From Ciceribacter ferrooxidans (lineage in GTDB: Bacteria; Pseudomonadota; Alphaproteobacteria; Rhizobiales; Rhizobiaceae): 64,000 bases of DNA. The notes under the pieces were generated by a model. That model saw nothing but the letters and a program-made list of their open reading frames with translations, had not been told where the DNA came from and made no database searches. The stretch's first letter is position 1; each line of letters opens with the position of its first letter. The stretch is taken from the NCBI RefSeq assembly GCF_004137355.1, contig NZ_SDVB01000196.1, positions 124,001 through 188,000 of the forward strand, written 5' to 3'. The position numbers were made by a program, and so were the translations under genes. Positions 25,762 to 34,934 of this stretch are shown here, piece after piece.

Positions 25762-28673
25762 TGGCCTGGCTCCGGAACGACCATGCGTCCCACGGGCGCC
25801 GGATGGTGATGCTTGTCGCCGCGCTGATTTGCGGCCTGATGAGCCTTGTCGCCGGCCCCTCGCGCGCCGCCGAACCTGTGAAGATCTCGCGCGACGACAC
25901 CGCGCTCGACCTCACCCCGACCACGGAAATCTACACGAGCCAGGGCGAGGCCTTCCAGGTTTCGACCGCCGCCGGCGCCGACGGCATCCGCCGCCGCATC
26001 GAGGTTCGCGCCAGCTCGGAGAACCACCAGGGCGACTGGGCCGTGTTCGCGCTCGCCAACGTCTCGGAAGAACAGCTCGAGCGGGTGATCGTCGCGCCGC
26101 ATTTCCGCCTCGCCAATTCCAAGCTTTTCTGGCCCGATCTCGGCTCCCAGCGCATCATCGCGATCACGCCGTCTGAGGGTTTCGCCCTCGACCGGCAGCC
26201 GAGCGACGAGGCGGACGTCTTCCGCATCACCCTGAACCCCGGCGCAGTCATCACCTTCGTCGCGGAACTCGCGACCCCCAACCTGCCGCAGATCTATCTC
26301 TGGGAGCCGAACGCGTACAAGGACACGGTCAACGCCTTCACGCTCTACCGCGGCATCGTGCTCGGCATCGCCGGCCTGCTCGCCGTGTTCCTGACGATCC
26401 TCTTCGTCGTCAAGGGCACCTCGATGCTGCCGGCGGCGGCAGCCCTCGCCTGGGCGGTGCTCGCCTATATCTGCGTCGACTTCGGCTTCATCGACAAGCT
26501 GATCGGCATCACCACCGTGGACCAGCGAATATGGCGCGCCGGCGCGGAGGTGGCGCTCGCGTCCAGCCTGGTGATCTTCCTCTTCACCTACCTCAACCTC
26601 AACCGCTGGCACGTGCATCTCGGCTATGCGACCTTCGCCTGGGTGCTCGGCCTCGGCCTCGTCTTCGGCGTGGCGATCTACGACCCGTCGATCGCCGCCG
26701 GCATCGCCCGCCTCTCCTTCGCGCTCACGGCAACCGCCGGCATCGCCCTCATCGTCTATCTCGGCTTCAACCGCTACGACCGGGCGATCCTGCTGGTGCC
26801 CTCCTGGGCGCTGATCCTCGTCTGGCTGTTCGGCGGCTGGCTGACCGTCACCGGCCAGCTCGACAATGACATCATCCAGCCCGCACTCGGCGGCGGCCTC
26901 GTCCTGATCGTGCTTTTGATCGGCTTCACCGTCATGCAGCACGCCTTTGCCGGCGGCGCCTACCAGCAGGGCTTGTTTTCCGATCTCGAACGGCAGGCGC
27001 TGGCGCTGAGCGGCTCCGGCGACACGGTCTGGGACTGGGACGTCGCGCGCGACCGCGTCGTCACCAGCCCCGACATCTCGATGCGGCTCGGCCTTTCGCC
27101 GGGAACGATGCACGGCCCGGCGCGCAACTGGCTGCCGCGTCTCCACCCGGACGACCGCGACCGCTTCCGCGCGACGCTCGACGTGCTGCTGGAGCATCGC
27201 AAGGGCCGCCTGAACCACGAATTCCGCCTGCGCGCCGAGGACGGCCATTTCCACTGGCTGCAGATCCGCGCCCGTCCGGTACTCGGCTCCAACGGCGAGG
27301 TCATCCGCTGCGTCGGCACGATCGTCGACGTCACCGAGCAGAAGAACTCGATCGACCGGCTGATGCAGGATGCGATGCACGACAACCTGACCGGCCTGCC
27401 GAACCGCGAGGTCTTCCTCGACCGGCTGCAGTCGGTGCTGGCGCTCGCCAATGACGGCGACAATATCCGCCCGACAGTCATGGCGATCGACATCGACCGC
27501 TACAAGCAGGTCAACGACTCGCTCGGGATCGCCGCCGGCGACAATATCCTGATTGCGCTCACCCGGCGGCTGCGGCGGCTTTTGAAGCCACAGGACACGC
27601 TTGCCCGCATTTCCGGCGACGAGTTCGGCCTCATCCTCGTCTCCGAGCGCGATCCGGCCAAGGTCGCCGATTTCGCCGACGCCGTCAGCAAGGCGATCAT
27701 GGTGCCGATCAGCTTCGCCAACCGCGAGGTGATCCTGACGGCCTCGATCGGCCTCGTCTCATGGGTGGACCAGCAGGAGAATGCCGCCGGCCTTCTCTCC
27801 GATGCGGAGCTTGCCATGTATCGCGCCAAGCGCGCCGGCGGCAACCGCGTCGAGCCCTTCCGCCCGGCCTTCCGCACCTCGGGCACCGACCGGCTGCAAC
27901 TGGAAACCGACCTTCGCCGCGCCATCGAACGCAAGGAGCTTTCGATCGTCTACCAGCCGATCGTGACGCTCGCCGACGGCGAAATCGCCGGCTTCGAGGC
28001 GCTGATGCGCTGGGATCACCCCAAGCGCGGCAACATCCCGCCCTCCGAGTTCATTCCGATTGCGGAAAGCTCCGATCTCATCGAGCCGCTCGGCATGTTC
28101 GCGCTGGAACGCGCGACCACGGATCTCGTCGAATGGGAGCGGCAGACCGGCCACGTGCCGATCTTCGTCTCGGTGAACCTTTCGAGCGCACAGCTCCTGA
28201 GCAGCGAACTCTACAACGACATCCGCTCGATGCTCTCGAAGACCCAGTGCGAGCCGAACCGCATCAAGCTCGAGCTCACCGAGACGGTGATGATGGCGAA
28301 CCCCGAGCAGGCCCGCCTCGTGCTCGGTAAACTCAAGGAACTGGGCATCAGCCTGGCACTCGACGATTTCGGCACCGGCTATTCCTCGCTCGTCTATCTG
28401 ACGCGCTTCCCCTTCGACACGATCAAGCTCGACCGGGCGCTCGTCTGCGCCGAAGGCGACAAGCGCGAGGTGATGTTGCGCTCGGTCGTCACCATGGCAC
28501 GCGAGATGGAGATGACGCTGGTCGCCGAAGGCGTGGAGACCGACGAGGTCGCCAAGGCGCTCGCCGACCTCGGCTGCCAGTACGGCCAAAGCTATCTCCT
28601 CGGCCCGCCGATCGGCGCCGAATCCGTCCAGAAACTCCTGCGGGAGCGCTTTCCGCTGACCAAGCGGGCGTAA
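25761..28673 (+). CDS. Membrane-bound PAS-GGDEF-EAL cyclic-di-GMP protein
   Basis: 970-aa c-di-GMP turnover protein. Order: N-terminal signal/anchor (about 14-36), a periplasmic domain resembling the 7TMR-DISM extracellular module (about 40-185), and about seven transmembrane helices (190-400). Then come PAS (413-528), GGDEF with the variant RISGDEF near residue 618, and EAL with EALMRWDHP near residue 745. EAL catalytic residues look intact (ELTETVMM, LDDFGTGYS, IKLDRALV, AEGVET). Ser in SGDEF is common in active cyclases, so both activities are possible. The ATG at 25761 overlaps the GNAT stop. Confidence 0.92.
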   Translation: MAWLRNDHASHGRRMVMLVAALICGLMSLVAGPSRAAEPVKISRDDTALDLTPTTEIYTSQGEAFQVSTAAGADGIRRRIEVRASSENHQGDWAVFALANVSEEQLERVIVAPHFRLANSKLFWPDLGSQRIIAITPSEGFALDRQPSDEADVFRITLNPGAVITFVAELATPNLPQIYLWEPNAYKDTVNAFTLYRGIVLGIAGLLAVFLTILFVVKGTSMLPAAAALAWAVLAYICVDFGFIDKLIGITTVDQRIWRAGAEVALASSLVIFLFTYLNLNRWHVHLGYATFAWVLGLGLVFGVAIYDPSIAAGIARLSFALTATAGIALIVYLGFNRYDRAILLVPSWALILVWLFGGWLTVTGQLDNDIIQPALGGGLVLIVLLIGFTVMQHAFAGGAYQQGLFSDLERQALALSGSGDTVWDWDVARDRVVTSPDISMRLGLSPGTMHGPARNWLPRLHPDDRDRFRATLDVLLEHRKGRLNHEFRLRAEDGHFHWLQIRARPVLGSNGEVIRCVGTIVDVTEQKNSIDRLMQDAMHDNLTGLPNREVFLDRLQSVLALANDGDNIRPTVMAIDIDRYKQVNDSLGIAAGDNILIALTRRLRRLLKPQDTLARISGDEFGLILVSERDPAKVADFADAVSKAIMVPISFANREVILTASIGLVSWVDQQENAAGLLSDAELAMYRAKRAGGNRVEPFRPAFRTSGTDRLQLETDLRRAIERKELSIVYQPIVTLADGEIAGFEALMRWDHPKRGNIPPSEFIPIAESSDLIEPLGMFALERATTDLVEWERQTGHVPIFVSVNLSSAQLLSSELYNDIRSMLSKTQCEPNRIKLELTETVMMANPEQARLVLGKLKELGISLALDDFGTGYSSLVYLTRFPFDTIKLDRALVCAEGDKREVMLRSVVTMAREMEMTLVAEGVETDEVAKALADLGCQYGQSYLLGPPIGAESVQKLLRERFPLTKRA

Positions 28674-28717
28674 GCGCGAGACGCGCCATGCCGAGGACTT
28701 TGATGTCCGCTCGATAG

Positions 28718-28742
28718 AGGCCGCAAGGGAGCGACGGCCTTT
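28718..28742 (+). terminator. Weak candidate terminator after the GGDEF-EAL gene
   Basis: AGGCCG and CGGCCT (28718-28723, 28735-28740) form a 6-bp stem with an 11-nt loop about 45 nt past the stop. Only TT follows, so termination would be weak. Confidence 0.3.
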
Positions 28743-28812
28743 CCTGCGCCTCCCGCTTCAGCTAGCGACCGGCTTTCTCCTGCGGACCGCAAGGCATCTG
28801 TCCGAACGCCGC

Positions 28813-29448
28813 TCAGGTTCTCTGGAAGGCAACGTGCAAGCCGAGACCGACGAGCACGGCGCCGCCTGCCCTTTGCAGGTTGCGCTGGAGGGAGGAGATG
28901 CGCGACAGCCGCTCGGTGACCAGGCCGGCCGCCAGCACGCAGGTCACGTCCGCGAACGAGAACATCAGGTTGACGGTGGTTCCGAGGACGAGAAACTGCA
29001 GCCAGACCGGTAGCGTCGCGCCGGCATCGACGAATTGCGGCAGAAAGGAAAGAAAGAAGATTGCCGTCTTCGGGTTCAGCACCTCTACAGTGACGCTTTC
29101 CAGAAAGGCATGACCTGCAGACTTCACCGCCGGAACCTGCGGCTGCTCCGGCGATTGCGGGCGGCGGCTACGGAACATGCGAATGCCGAGCAAGATCAGA
29201 TAGGCGGCACCGGCCAGCTTCACGACCAGATACAGAAGCGGCACCAGATGGAACAGGATCGACAGGCCGGCGGCAGCGGCGATCACATGGGCATAGCAGC
29301 CGAGGTGGATGCCGAGTGTCGCCATCAGGCCGGCGCGGCGGTCAGCGGCGACCGTTCGGGCCGCGACATAGAGCATGGCCGGCCCCGGAATGAAGGCGAA
29401 GACCGCCGTCGTAACGAAAAACGCCAACAGGACGTCGAAGGAGGGCAT
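28813..29448 (-). CDS. LysE/RhtB-family amino acid exporter
   Basis: 211-aa inner-membrane exporter with about six hydrophobic segments. The family motif is seen at the N-terminus (FAFIPGPAMLYVAARTVAADRRAGLMATLGIHLG) and in LGIRMFRSRR, with LNPKTAIFFLSFLPQFVD in the centre. The substrate is an amino acid or derivative and cannot be specified. It converges with the GGDEF-EAL gene. Confidence 0.92.
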   Translation of the reverse strand: MPSFDVLLAFFVTTAVFAFIPGPAMLYVAARTVAADRRAGLMATLGIHLGCYAHVIAAAAGLSILFHLVPLLYLVVKLAGAAYLILLGIRMFRSRRPQSPEQPQVPAVKSAGHAFLESVTVEVLNPKTAIFFLSFLPQFVDAGATLPVWLQFLVLGTTVNLMFSFADVTCVLAAGLVTERLSRISSLQRNLQRAGGAVLVGLGLHVAFQRT

Positions 29449-29549
29449 CGGGTCTCTCGTCTTTCAGGCAAAGCGTTGCGTGGACCGCTACCCTAGATTG
29501 CCGAAGTGAAAAGCGCCAGAGGGGGTATAGACAAAGAGCCCCCTGCCCG

Positions 29550-30155
29550 TCAGGCGTGGCCGGCGTCGGCGGAGAGCATGGCGGGGGTGACGCCCATCAG
29601 GGCGAGCGCACGCTCGTATTTTCCTTCGAGCGCACGGTCGAAGATGATGTCCTCGGTCGCCGGGCAGTTGAGCCAGCCGTTGTTGGCGATCTCGTGTTCG
29701 AGCTGGCCCGGTCCCCAGCCGGCGTAGCCGAGCAGCATGGTCGCCCGGCGCGGCCCGCGGCCGTCGGAAATGGCCCGCACGATGTCCAGCGTCGCCGTCA
29801 GCGATATGTCGTCGCTGACCGGAATGCTGGAGTCACTGAGATAGTCGTCGGTGTGCAGCACGAAGCCGCGGCCGACCTCGACCGGGCCACCGCTCTGGAT
29901 CGGGAAGTCGCGGGCGTGCTCCGGCAGCATGATGGCATCGGCCCGGTCGATCATCTCGAGGTGCAGCAGCACATCGGCGAAGGTCAGCGATTGCGGGCGA
30001 TTGATGATGAAGCCCATGGCGCCGGCCTGCGAATGAGCGCAGATATAGACCACCGAACGGACGAAATTGCCGTCCGCCATGCCGGGCATGGCGATGAGCA
30101 GCTGCCCGTCGAGATAGCTGCGCTCGCGGTTCTTTGCTAAAGACGAGAAGGGCAT
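29550..30155 (-). CDS. YqgE/AlgH family protein (UPF0301)
   Basis: 201-aa cytoplasmic protein of unknown function. Conserved pattern: [29 protein letters not shown], then [18 protein letters not shown] and [17 protein letters not shown]. The start at 30155 is fixed by GGAGGT 6 nt upstream; the frame remains open to 30251 with unrelated sequence. It is divergent from the DsbD-N protein gene, a common rhizobial pairing as I recall. Confidence 0.92.
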   Translation of the reverse strand: MPFSSLAKNRERSYLDGQLLIAMPGMADGNFVRSVVYICAHSQAGAMGFIINRPQSLTFADVLLHLEMIDRADAIMLPEHARDFPIQSGGPVEVGRGFVLHTDDYLSDSSIPVSDDISLTATLDIVRAISDGRGPRRATMLLGYAGWGPGQLEHEIANNGWLNCPATEDIIFDRALEGKYERALALMGVTPAMLSADAGHA

Positions 30156-30319
30156 CCTACCTCCAACTGCCTCTACGAGGCCTTCGGCGCCACGCGCTCG
30201 GTCTTCGACATGCACTAAAAAGAAGATGGGGCATCGGCCGCGATCTATCAACCAAAAATGATCGCAGGGTATCGAGCGTGACTAGAATTGACCCAAAATG
30301 GACGCTAAGTCCATGTGAC

Positions 30320-31159
30320 ATGTTCACGCCCCGTCTTTTCCGCCTGTTGTCCTCCGCCATCGCGGCGGTCCTTGTCGCCGCGCTCGCACCGGCGCTGCCT
30401 GCCCGTGCCGCATCGAGCGACTGGGCCCTCAACGAGGGCGGCCGCATGCGGCTTGTCGTCCTGCCGGCCGATGCGAAAGGCCTCCGCCAAGCCGTTCTGC
30501 AGATCGAGCCTGAACCGGGCTGGATCACCTACTGGCGCGAACCCGGAGACAGCGGCGTTCCACCCGCCGTGACGGTGGCGCCTTCGGGCGGCTTCACGCT
30601 CGGGCGGATCGACTTCCCGGTGCCGAAGCGGATCGACGCCGGCGACCTCACCGATATCGGCTACGACCATTCCGTTGCCCTGCCGCTTTCGCTTTCCGGC
30701 CCGCCCACGGGTAAAGAGGCGCGGCTGGAGGCGACCGCCTTCATCGGCCTCTGCAAGAACATCTGCATCCCCTTCCAGGCGGTTCTCACGGTCGACCTGC
30801 CGGCAAACGAGGCTGCCGACGCGGACGAAGCCCGCATCGTCGCCGACGCGCTCGAGAGCCTGCCCGCGAAGGCCGCACCCGATTTCGCCGTCGAGCGCCA
30901 TGCGATCAGCGCCGATCTCAAGCGCCTGACGCTCGAGGTCTCGCTCCCCAAGGGTGCGAAGGATGCACAGGCGATCGTCACCGGCCCGTCCGGCTACGTC
31001 TTTTTCGCCTCCACGAGCGCATCCGGGGCCGGCGGCAAGACGGTCATCGAGGTGCCCATCGGGCGACTTCCGAAGAATTACGCGATCGCCGGGAAGCGCT
31101 GGGACGCGCTGGTGATCGCCGGTGGGCGGGCGATCGAGACCGTTCTTGCCTTTGACTGA
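30320..31159 (+). CDS. Periplasmic protein with DsbD N-terminal-like domain
   Basis: 279-aa exported protein. A signal peptide (LLSSAIAAVLVAALAPALPARAA) is followed by a beta-rich domain like the N-terminal module of DsbD, which relays reducing equivalents. A cysteine pair lies in GLCKNICIPFQ (about residue 142), as in family members. No transmembrane DsbD core or thioredoxin domain follows, so it is a stand-alone module. The Met at 30320 begins the signal peptide; upstream in-frame sequence is not coding-like. Function is inferred from the domain only. Confidence 0.82.
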   Translation: MFTPRLFRLLSSAIAAVLVAALAPALPARAASSDWALNEGGRMRLVVLPADAKGLRQAVLQIEPEPGWITYWREPGDSGVPPAVTVAPSGGFTLGRIDFPVPKRIDAGDLTDIGYDHSVALPLSLSGPPTGKEARLEATAFIGLCKNICIPFQAVLTVDLPANEAADADEARIVADALESLPAKAAPDFAVERHAISADLKRLTLEVSLPKGAKDAQAIVTGPSGYVFFASTSASGAGGKTVIEVPIGRLPKNYAIAGKRWDALVIAGGRAIETVLAFD

Positions 31160-31222
31160 CGTCAATTTATATTCCCCCGGCATACCCCGCCGCCACAACG
31201 ATCCCCATAGAGGAGAAGCCAA

Positions 31223-31708
31223 ATGACGATCGCGATCGGAGACAAACTGCCCGCGGCCACCTTCAAGGAGAAGACACCGGACGGCCCCGTCGAGATCACC
31301 ACCGACGAGCTCTTCAAAGGCAAGCGGGTCGTCGTCTTCGGCGTTCCCGGCGCGTTCACACCGACCTGCTCGCTGAACCACCTGCCCGGCTATCTGGAAA
31401 ACCGCGACGCGATCCTCGCCCGCGGCGTCGACGACATCGCCGTCGTCTCGGTCAACGACTGGCATGTGATGGGCGCCTGGGCGCAGTCTTCCGGTGGCAT
31501 GGGCAAGATCCACTTCCTCGCCGACTGGGACGCCTCCTTCACCACGGCGCTCGGCCTTCAGGCCGATCTCTCCGCCGGCGGCCTCGGCGTGCGTTCCAAG
31601 CGCTATTCGATGCTGGTCGAGGACGGCAAGGTCAAGACGCTGAACGTCGAGGACATGACGAGCCAGGCGACGGTATCCTCCGCCGCGACGATGCTCGAAC
31701 AGCTCTGA
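31223..31708 (+). CDS. Peroxiredoxin (Prx5/AhpC-TSA type)
   Basis: 161-aa thiol peroxidase that reduces hydrogen peroxide and alkyl hydroperoxides. The peroxidatic Cys is in PGAFTPTCS (C49 region), with conserved Arg in GVRSKRYSMLVEDG. A resolving Cys is not obvious, suggesting a 1-Cys mechanism with glutathione or glutaredoxin as reductant, as in other Prx5 proteins. GAGGAGAAG precedes the ATG. It follows the DsbD-N gene by 63 nt, so redox genes cluster here. Confidence 0.93.
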   Translation: MTIAIGDKLPAATFKEKTPDGPVEITTDELFKGKRVVVFGVPGAFTPTCSLNHLPGYLENRDAILARGVDDIAVVSVNDWHVMGAWAQSSGGMGKIHFLADWDASFTTALGLQADLSAGGLGVRSKRYSMLVEDGKVKTLNVEDMTSQATVSSAATMLEQL

Positions 31709-31753
31709 CGGATCGTCACGGCAGCGACCGCGGCGGGCCCTGCTCGCCGCGTC

Positions 31754-32062
31754 TCAAACTTCCATGTCGAAGACGAGGAGGCCGGAAAGCCCGCCGTCCG
31801 TCGCGCGCACGATCCGCTCCGCGACCTCCATATGGGCCGGATGCTGCAGGTAATAGTCCCGCACCTCGGCATCCTCGAAGGTGACGATGAAGCCGTCGAC
31901 GAAGCCGCCGTCCAGCCCTTCCGGCGAGACATTCGGCCCGCAGGTGACCTCAACGATGCCGGGGATGACGTCCTTCAGCGCGGTGATGCCCGCATAGATC
32001 GCCTGTTTTTCGGCGGTCTGCGTGGCCGCCTTGAAGCGCAGGAATACGCAATGCCGGATCAT
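31754..32062 (-). CDS. Dabb-family (stress-responsive alpha/beta barrel) protein
   Basis: 102-aa single-domain dimeric alpha/beta-barrel protein. The Dabb pattern is MIRHCVFLRFK, then GIVEVTCGPNVSPEGLDGGFVDGFIVTFEDAEVRDYYLQHPAHMEV. No catalytic role can be assigned. GGAGGGGAGG lies ahead of the ATG. It lies downstream of rnhA on the same strand, after a 115-nt gap. Confidence 0.9.
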   Translation of the reverse strand: MIRHCVFLRFKAATQTAEKQAIYAGITALKDVIPGIVEVTCGPNVSPEGLDGGFVDGFIVTFEDAEVRDYYLQHPAHMEVAERIVRATDGGLSGLLVFDMEV

Positions 32063-32177
32063 GTGGACCTCCCCTCCGTCACGTCAGGGCAAACAATAGG
32101 GACGGCTCAGGCTTTGACAAGCCGCCAAATCATCGCGGCTGGAGAAAGCCGTGGATGGCGGCGGCGCGCCCGCGGGT

Positions 32178-32621
32178 TCAGCGCCCTCTCTTGAACGGCT
32201 CCATGCCGAGGCGGGCGAGTTCGTCGGCGCGCTCGTTCTCGGGGTGGCCGGCATGGCCCTTGACCCAGTGCCAGGTCACCTTGTGGCGGTTGCGCGCCTC
32301 CTCCAGTGCCTGCCAGAGCTCGGCATTCTTCACCGGTTTCTTGTCGGCGGTCTTCCAGCCGTTCTTGCGCCAGCCGAAAATCCACTTCGAGATGCCGTCC
32401 ATCACGTATTTGCTGTCGGTGTGGAGATCGACCTCGCAGGGCGATTTGAGCGCGTTCAGCGCGCTGATCGCCGCCATCAGTTCCATGCGGTTGTTGGTGG
32501 TCTCCGCCTCGCCGCCGGAGAGTTCCTTCTCGACGCCGTTGTAGCGCAGCACCGCGCCCCAGCCGCCGGGACCGGGATTGCCCGAGCAGGCGCCGTCGGT
32601 GAAAATCTCGACATGCTTCAT
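32178..32621 (-). CDS. rnhA: Ribonuclease HI
   Basis: 147-aa endonuclease that cleaves RNA in RNA-DNA hybrids. Catalytic carboxylates are visible: Asp in [17 protein letters not shown], Glu in NRMELMAAI, Asp in LHTDSKYV and Asp in ENERADELA. The basic handle [16 protein letters not shown] is also present. Its ATG at 32621 overlaps the thrB stop (ATGA), so the genes are coupled. Confidence 0.97.
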   Translation of the reverse strand: MKHVEIFTDGACSGNPGPGGWGAVLRYNGVEKELSGGEAETTNNRMELMAAISALNALKSPCEVDLHTDSKYVMDGISKWIFGWRKNGWKTADKKPVKNAELWQALEEARNRHKVTWHWVKGHAGHPENERADELARLGMEPFKRGR

Positions 32622-33586
32622 GCGCTTGCGAGCCCGTATTCGGCGGCGGAGGCCACCTGCCGGTGGAAGCGCAGCTTCCGCAGATATTCGATCGGGTCCT
32701 TCTTGACGACGAGAGCACCCTCGGGCGTCGTCAGCCAGTCGTAGAGCCGCGTCAGGAAGAAGCGCAGCGCCGAGCCGCGCGCGAGCACCGGCAGGGCGGC
32801 GATCTCCGCCGCACTCAGCGGACGCACGGCGTTGTAGCCGTCGAGCAGCGCCATGCCCTTGGTGATGTTGTAGGAGCCGTCCTTCTCGAAGCACCAAGCG
32901 TTCAGGCAGATCGACACGTCATAGGCGAGCATGTCGTTGCAGGCGAAGTAGAAGTCGATCAGGCCGGAGAGCTGGTCGCCGAGGAAGAAGACGTTGTCGG
33001 GGAAGAGGTCGGCATGGATGACGCCCTCCGGCAAATCCTTCGGCCAGGCCCCTTCGAGGAAGGCGAGCTCGCCGCCGATCTCCTCCCTGAGGCCGCTCAG
33101 CACCTCGTCGGCGCGGCCGGCGGATTTGGCCCAGAGTGCCTGCCAGCCGTCGAGCGAGAGCGCATTCGGCCGGCGGAGCGCGAAGCCGTCGCACGCGAGG
33201 TGCATTTCGGCAAGCGCCTTGCCGACCTCGCGGCAATGGGCAGGTTCCGGCTTTCTCAGCCACATGCCTTCGAGGAAGGTGATGAGGGCGGCAGGGCGGC
33301 CGGACAGCTCGCCGAGCAGCGCACCGTCATGGCGCGGCAGCGGCAGCGGGCAGTTGACGCCGCGCGAGGAGAGATGGTGCATCAGCCCGAGGAAGAAAGG
33401 CAGGTCGGCCTTCTCCACCCGCTTCTCGTAGAGCGTCAGGATCAGCGAGCCGGCGGTCGTGTGAAGCAGGAAGTTCGAATTCTCCACGCCCTCGGCGATG
33501 CCCTTGTAGGACATCAGTTCGCCGGCATCGTACTGCCTCAGGAAGGCCTTGAGGTCGACCTCGTTGATATCGGTATAGACTGCCAT
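32618..33586 (-). CDS. thrB: Homoserine kinase (aminoglycoside phosphotransferase fold)
   Basis: 322-aa kinase of the protein-kinase-like (APH) type used by many Alphaproteobacteria for homoserine phosphorylation, the step before threonine synthase. It starts [41 protein letters not shown]. The catalytic loop is [13 protein letters not shown] and the metal-binding Asp is in [10 protein letters not shown]. The start at 33586 matches the family; its ribosome site is weak. In Sinorhizobium, as I recall, thrB directly follows ispH; here a cold-shock cluster separates them. Confidence 0.94.
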   Translation of the reverse strand: MAVYTDINEVDLKAFLRQYDAGELMSYKGIAEGVENSNFLLHTTAGSLILTLYEKRVEKADLPFFLGLMHHLSSRGVNCPLPLPRHDGALLGELSGRPAALITFLEGMWLRKPEPAHCREVGKALAEMHLACDGFALRRPNALSLDGWQALWAKSAGRADEVLSGLREEIGGELAFLEGAWPKDLPEGVIHADLFPDNVFFLGDQLSGLIDFYFACNDMLAYDVSICLNAWCFEKDGSYNITKGMALLDGYNAVRPLSAAEIAALPVLARGSALRFFLTRLYDWLTTPEGALVVKKDPIEYLRKLRFHRQVASAAEYGLASA

Positions 33587-33992
33587 GATCCGTCGTCGGG
33601 TTTGTCGGTGCTTCGTGAAGGCATACAGCGGGCGGGTGGCGAGCACCAGCCCCGCGGCGGGCCGGGGCACAGGAATCGGATGCCTTCGTGTCGCCGACGG
33701 AAAACGCACGGAGACGGCAAAAATGTCTTCAGGAATTTCCATTGAAAACGTTGATACAATTTCCGTCGTCCACACGAAAATCCAGCATTTCTCAGGGGAC
33801 TGAGAAAGAAGAGGGTTCATAGAAATTCGGGAAAGCCCTTGTATTTTTTCAGGAAAGCCATATCTTAGCGTCATCGCACCTTGCTAGCGACTTTTGTACA
33901 GGGCCTTTTGCGCCCTTTCAGATCTCCCTTCATCGTCGATTTATCAGATCGGCCTTTCCGGCCGGGCCCACATGCGATTGAAAGGAATTGTC
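33587..33992. promoter_or_regulatory. thrB/cspA divergent region with cspA leader
   Basis: A 406-nt non-coding stretch, AT-richer near cspA. It holds a perfect 8-bp hairpin (TTTCTCAG / CTGAGAAA, 33788-33807) and a hairpin AGGGC / GCCCT around 33899-33916 followed by TTTC. A weak promoter candidate is also present: TTGTAT at 33839-33844 and TATCTT at 33861-33866, 16-bp spacer. If that promoter is used, the cspA mRNA has a leader of over 100 nt, as is usual for cold-shock genes with thermo-responsive leaders. Confidence 0.45.
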
Positions 33993-34202
33993 ATGAATAC
34001 AGGTACAGTAAAGTGGTTCAACAGCACTAAGGGCTTTGGATTCATTCAGCCGGACAACGGCGCGCAGGACGTTTTCGTCCATATTTCCGCTGTCGAACGC
34101 GCTGGTCTGCGCGGTCTCACCGAAGGCCAGAAGATCAGCTACGACATCGTGCAGGACAAGCGCTCCGGCAAGAGCTCTGCAGACAACCTGCAGGCTGCCT
34201 GA
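33993..34202 (+). CDS. cspA: Cold-shock protein CspA
   Basis: 69-aa single-stranded nucleic-acid-binding protein, an RNA chaperone. Both RNA-binding motifs are present: KGFGFIQ (RNP1) and DVFVHIS (RNP2), on the five-strand OB fold starting [21 protein letters not shown] precedes the ATG. The upstream open frame to 33894 is leader sequence. A long hairpin and a rho-independent terminator follow. Confidence 0.96.
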   Translation: MNTGTVKWFNSTKGFGFIQPDNGAQDVFVHISAVERAGLRGLTEGQKISYDIVQDKRSGKSSADNLQAA

Positions 34203-34209
34203 GGATTAT

Positions 34210-34253
34210 CATTGTCCGCGTGACCACGGATGTACTGGCACGCAGGGACAATG
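34210..34253 (+). repeat. Long hairpin in the cspA 3' region
   Basis: CATTGTCC-GCGTG (34210-34222) pairs with CACGC (34239-34243) and GGACAATG (34246-34253), a 13-bp stem with a 2-nt bulge and 16-nt loop. It starts 8 nt after the cspA stop and precedes the true terminator. It could stabilise the mRNA or be a processed small RNA element. Confidence 0.5.
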
Positions 34254-34261
34254 AAGTGGAA

Positions 34262-34291
34262 GGTCGGGATCAAACCCGGCCTTTTGTTTTT
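34262..34291 (+). terminator. Terminator after cspA
   Basis: GGTCGGG and CCCGGCC form a 7-bp stem (one GT pair) with a 6-nt loop, followed by TTTTGTTTTT. A strong intrinsic terminator 60 nt past the cspA stop. Confidence 0.85.
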
Positions 34292-34311
34292 CGACCGACG
34301 AGGGGAGCTTG

Positions 34312-34602
34312 ATGGGCAAGCCTGCTTATCGCACCGGCGACACGGTCGTCCTGAAGCGGGGCGTCTTCCGCAAGGATGAACGCCAGCGCAGTTGCACTAT
34401 CGGCGCGGTTCTGCCGGAAGCGCAGGGGCTTGCCCAATACCGTGTCCAGTTCAGCGACGAATGCTTCACGCGGCATATTACCGAAGCCGACGTCGACAAG
34501 ACCGAAACACCAGCGTCATCGGGCGTCACGACTTCCGCCTCAACCTCCACCATCGGCGAAGGCAGATGGATCAATCCGGGTTCGATCAGGATCAGGAAAT
34601 AA
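34312..34602 (+). CDS. Small SH3/KOW-like hypothetical protein of the cold-shock cluster
   Basis: 96-aa protein I do not recognise by name. The N-terminal 60 residues read like a small SH3/Tudor/KOW-type barrel ([14 protein letters not shown], then [22 protein letters not shown]). A Ser/Thr-rich linker and a basic tail follow. GGGGAG precedes the ATG; a TTG one codon earlier is also in frame. It sits between cspA and an rpsU paralogue, suggesting a role in RNA or ribosome function under cold, by context only. Confidence 0.6.
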   Translation: MGKPAYRTGDTVVLKRGVFRKDERQRSCTIGAVLPEAQGLAQYRVQFSDECFTRHITEADVDKTETPASSGVTTSASTSTIGEGRWINPGSIRIRK

Positions 34603-34631
34603 CAGCCGTCACAACACGCAAGGAGATGTTT

Positions 34632-34871
34632 TTGCAGGTACTCGTCAGAGAAAACAACGTCGAACAGGCACTGCGCGTGCTCAAGAGAAAGATGCAGCGG
34701 GAAGGCCTCTTCCGGGAAATGCGCGACCGGCGCGCCTACGAGAAGCCTTCGGAGAAGCGTGCCAGGGAAAAGGCCGAGGCGATCCGTCGCGTCCGCAAGC
34801 TCGCCCGCAAGAAGGCGCAGCGCGAAGGCCTGCTGCCTGCCCCGAAGAAGAAAGTCGTGCCGGCGCGCTGA
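34632..34871 (+). CDS. rpsU: 30S ribosomal protein bS21 paralogue
   Basis: 79-aa basic protein. [29 protein letters not shown] and [31 protein letters not shown] are diagnostic for bS21, which joins the 30S subunit near the anti-Shine-Dalgarno region and affects initiation. I chose TTG at 34632: AAGGAG ends 6 nt before it, while the ATG at 34626 directly abuts the Shine-Dalgarno and would add two unusual residues (MF) before the conserved start. Divergent residues (RDRRAYEKP) suggest a second, condition-specific copy. Confidence 0.88.
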   Translation: MQVLVRENNVEQALRVLKRKMQREGLFREMRDRRAYEKPSEKRAREKAEAIRRVRKLARKKAQREGLLPAPKKKVVPAR

Positions 34872-34886
34872 GCGTCCGGACGTCGC

Positions 34887-34914
34887 AAGGCAGCCGTGCC
34901 GGCTGCCTTTTCCC
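34887..34914 (+). terminator. Terminator after rpsU
   Basis: AAGGCAGCC and GGCTGCCTT form a 9-bp stem with a 5-nt loop and a short T tract, 15 nt past the rpsU stop. Some read-through may feed the next small gene, which starts 20 nt later. Confidence 0.8.
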
Positions 34915-34934
34915 CTCCAGACAGGGAGAATGAC

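Noticed and set aside
33894-33992. An N-terminal extension of CspA from the upstream in-frame ATG
   Set aside because: CspA proteins begin at [10 protein letters not shown], a good ribosome site precedes 33993, and the upstream codons look like leader RNA with hairpins.
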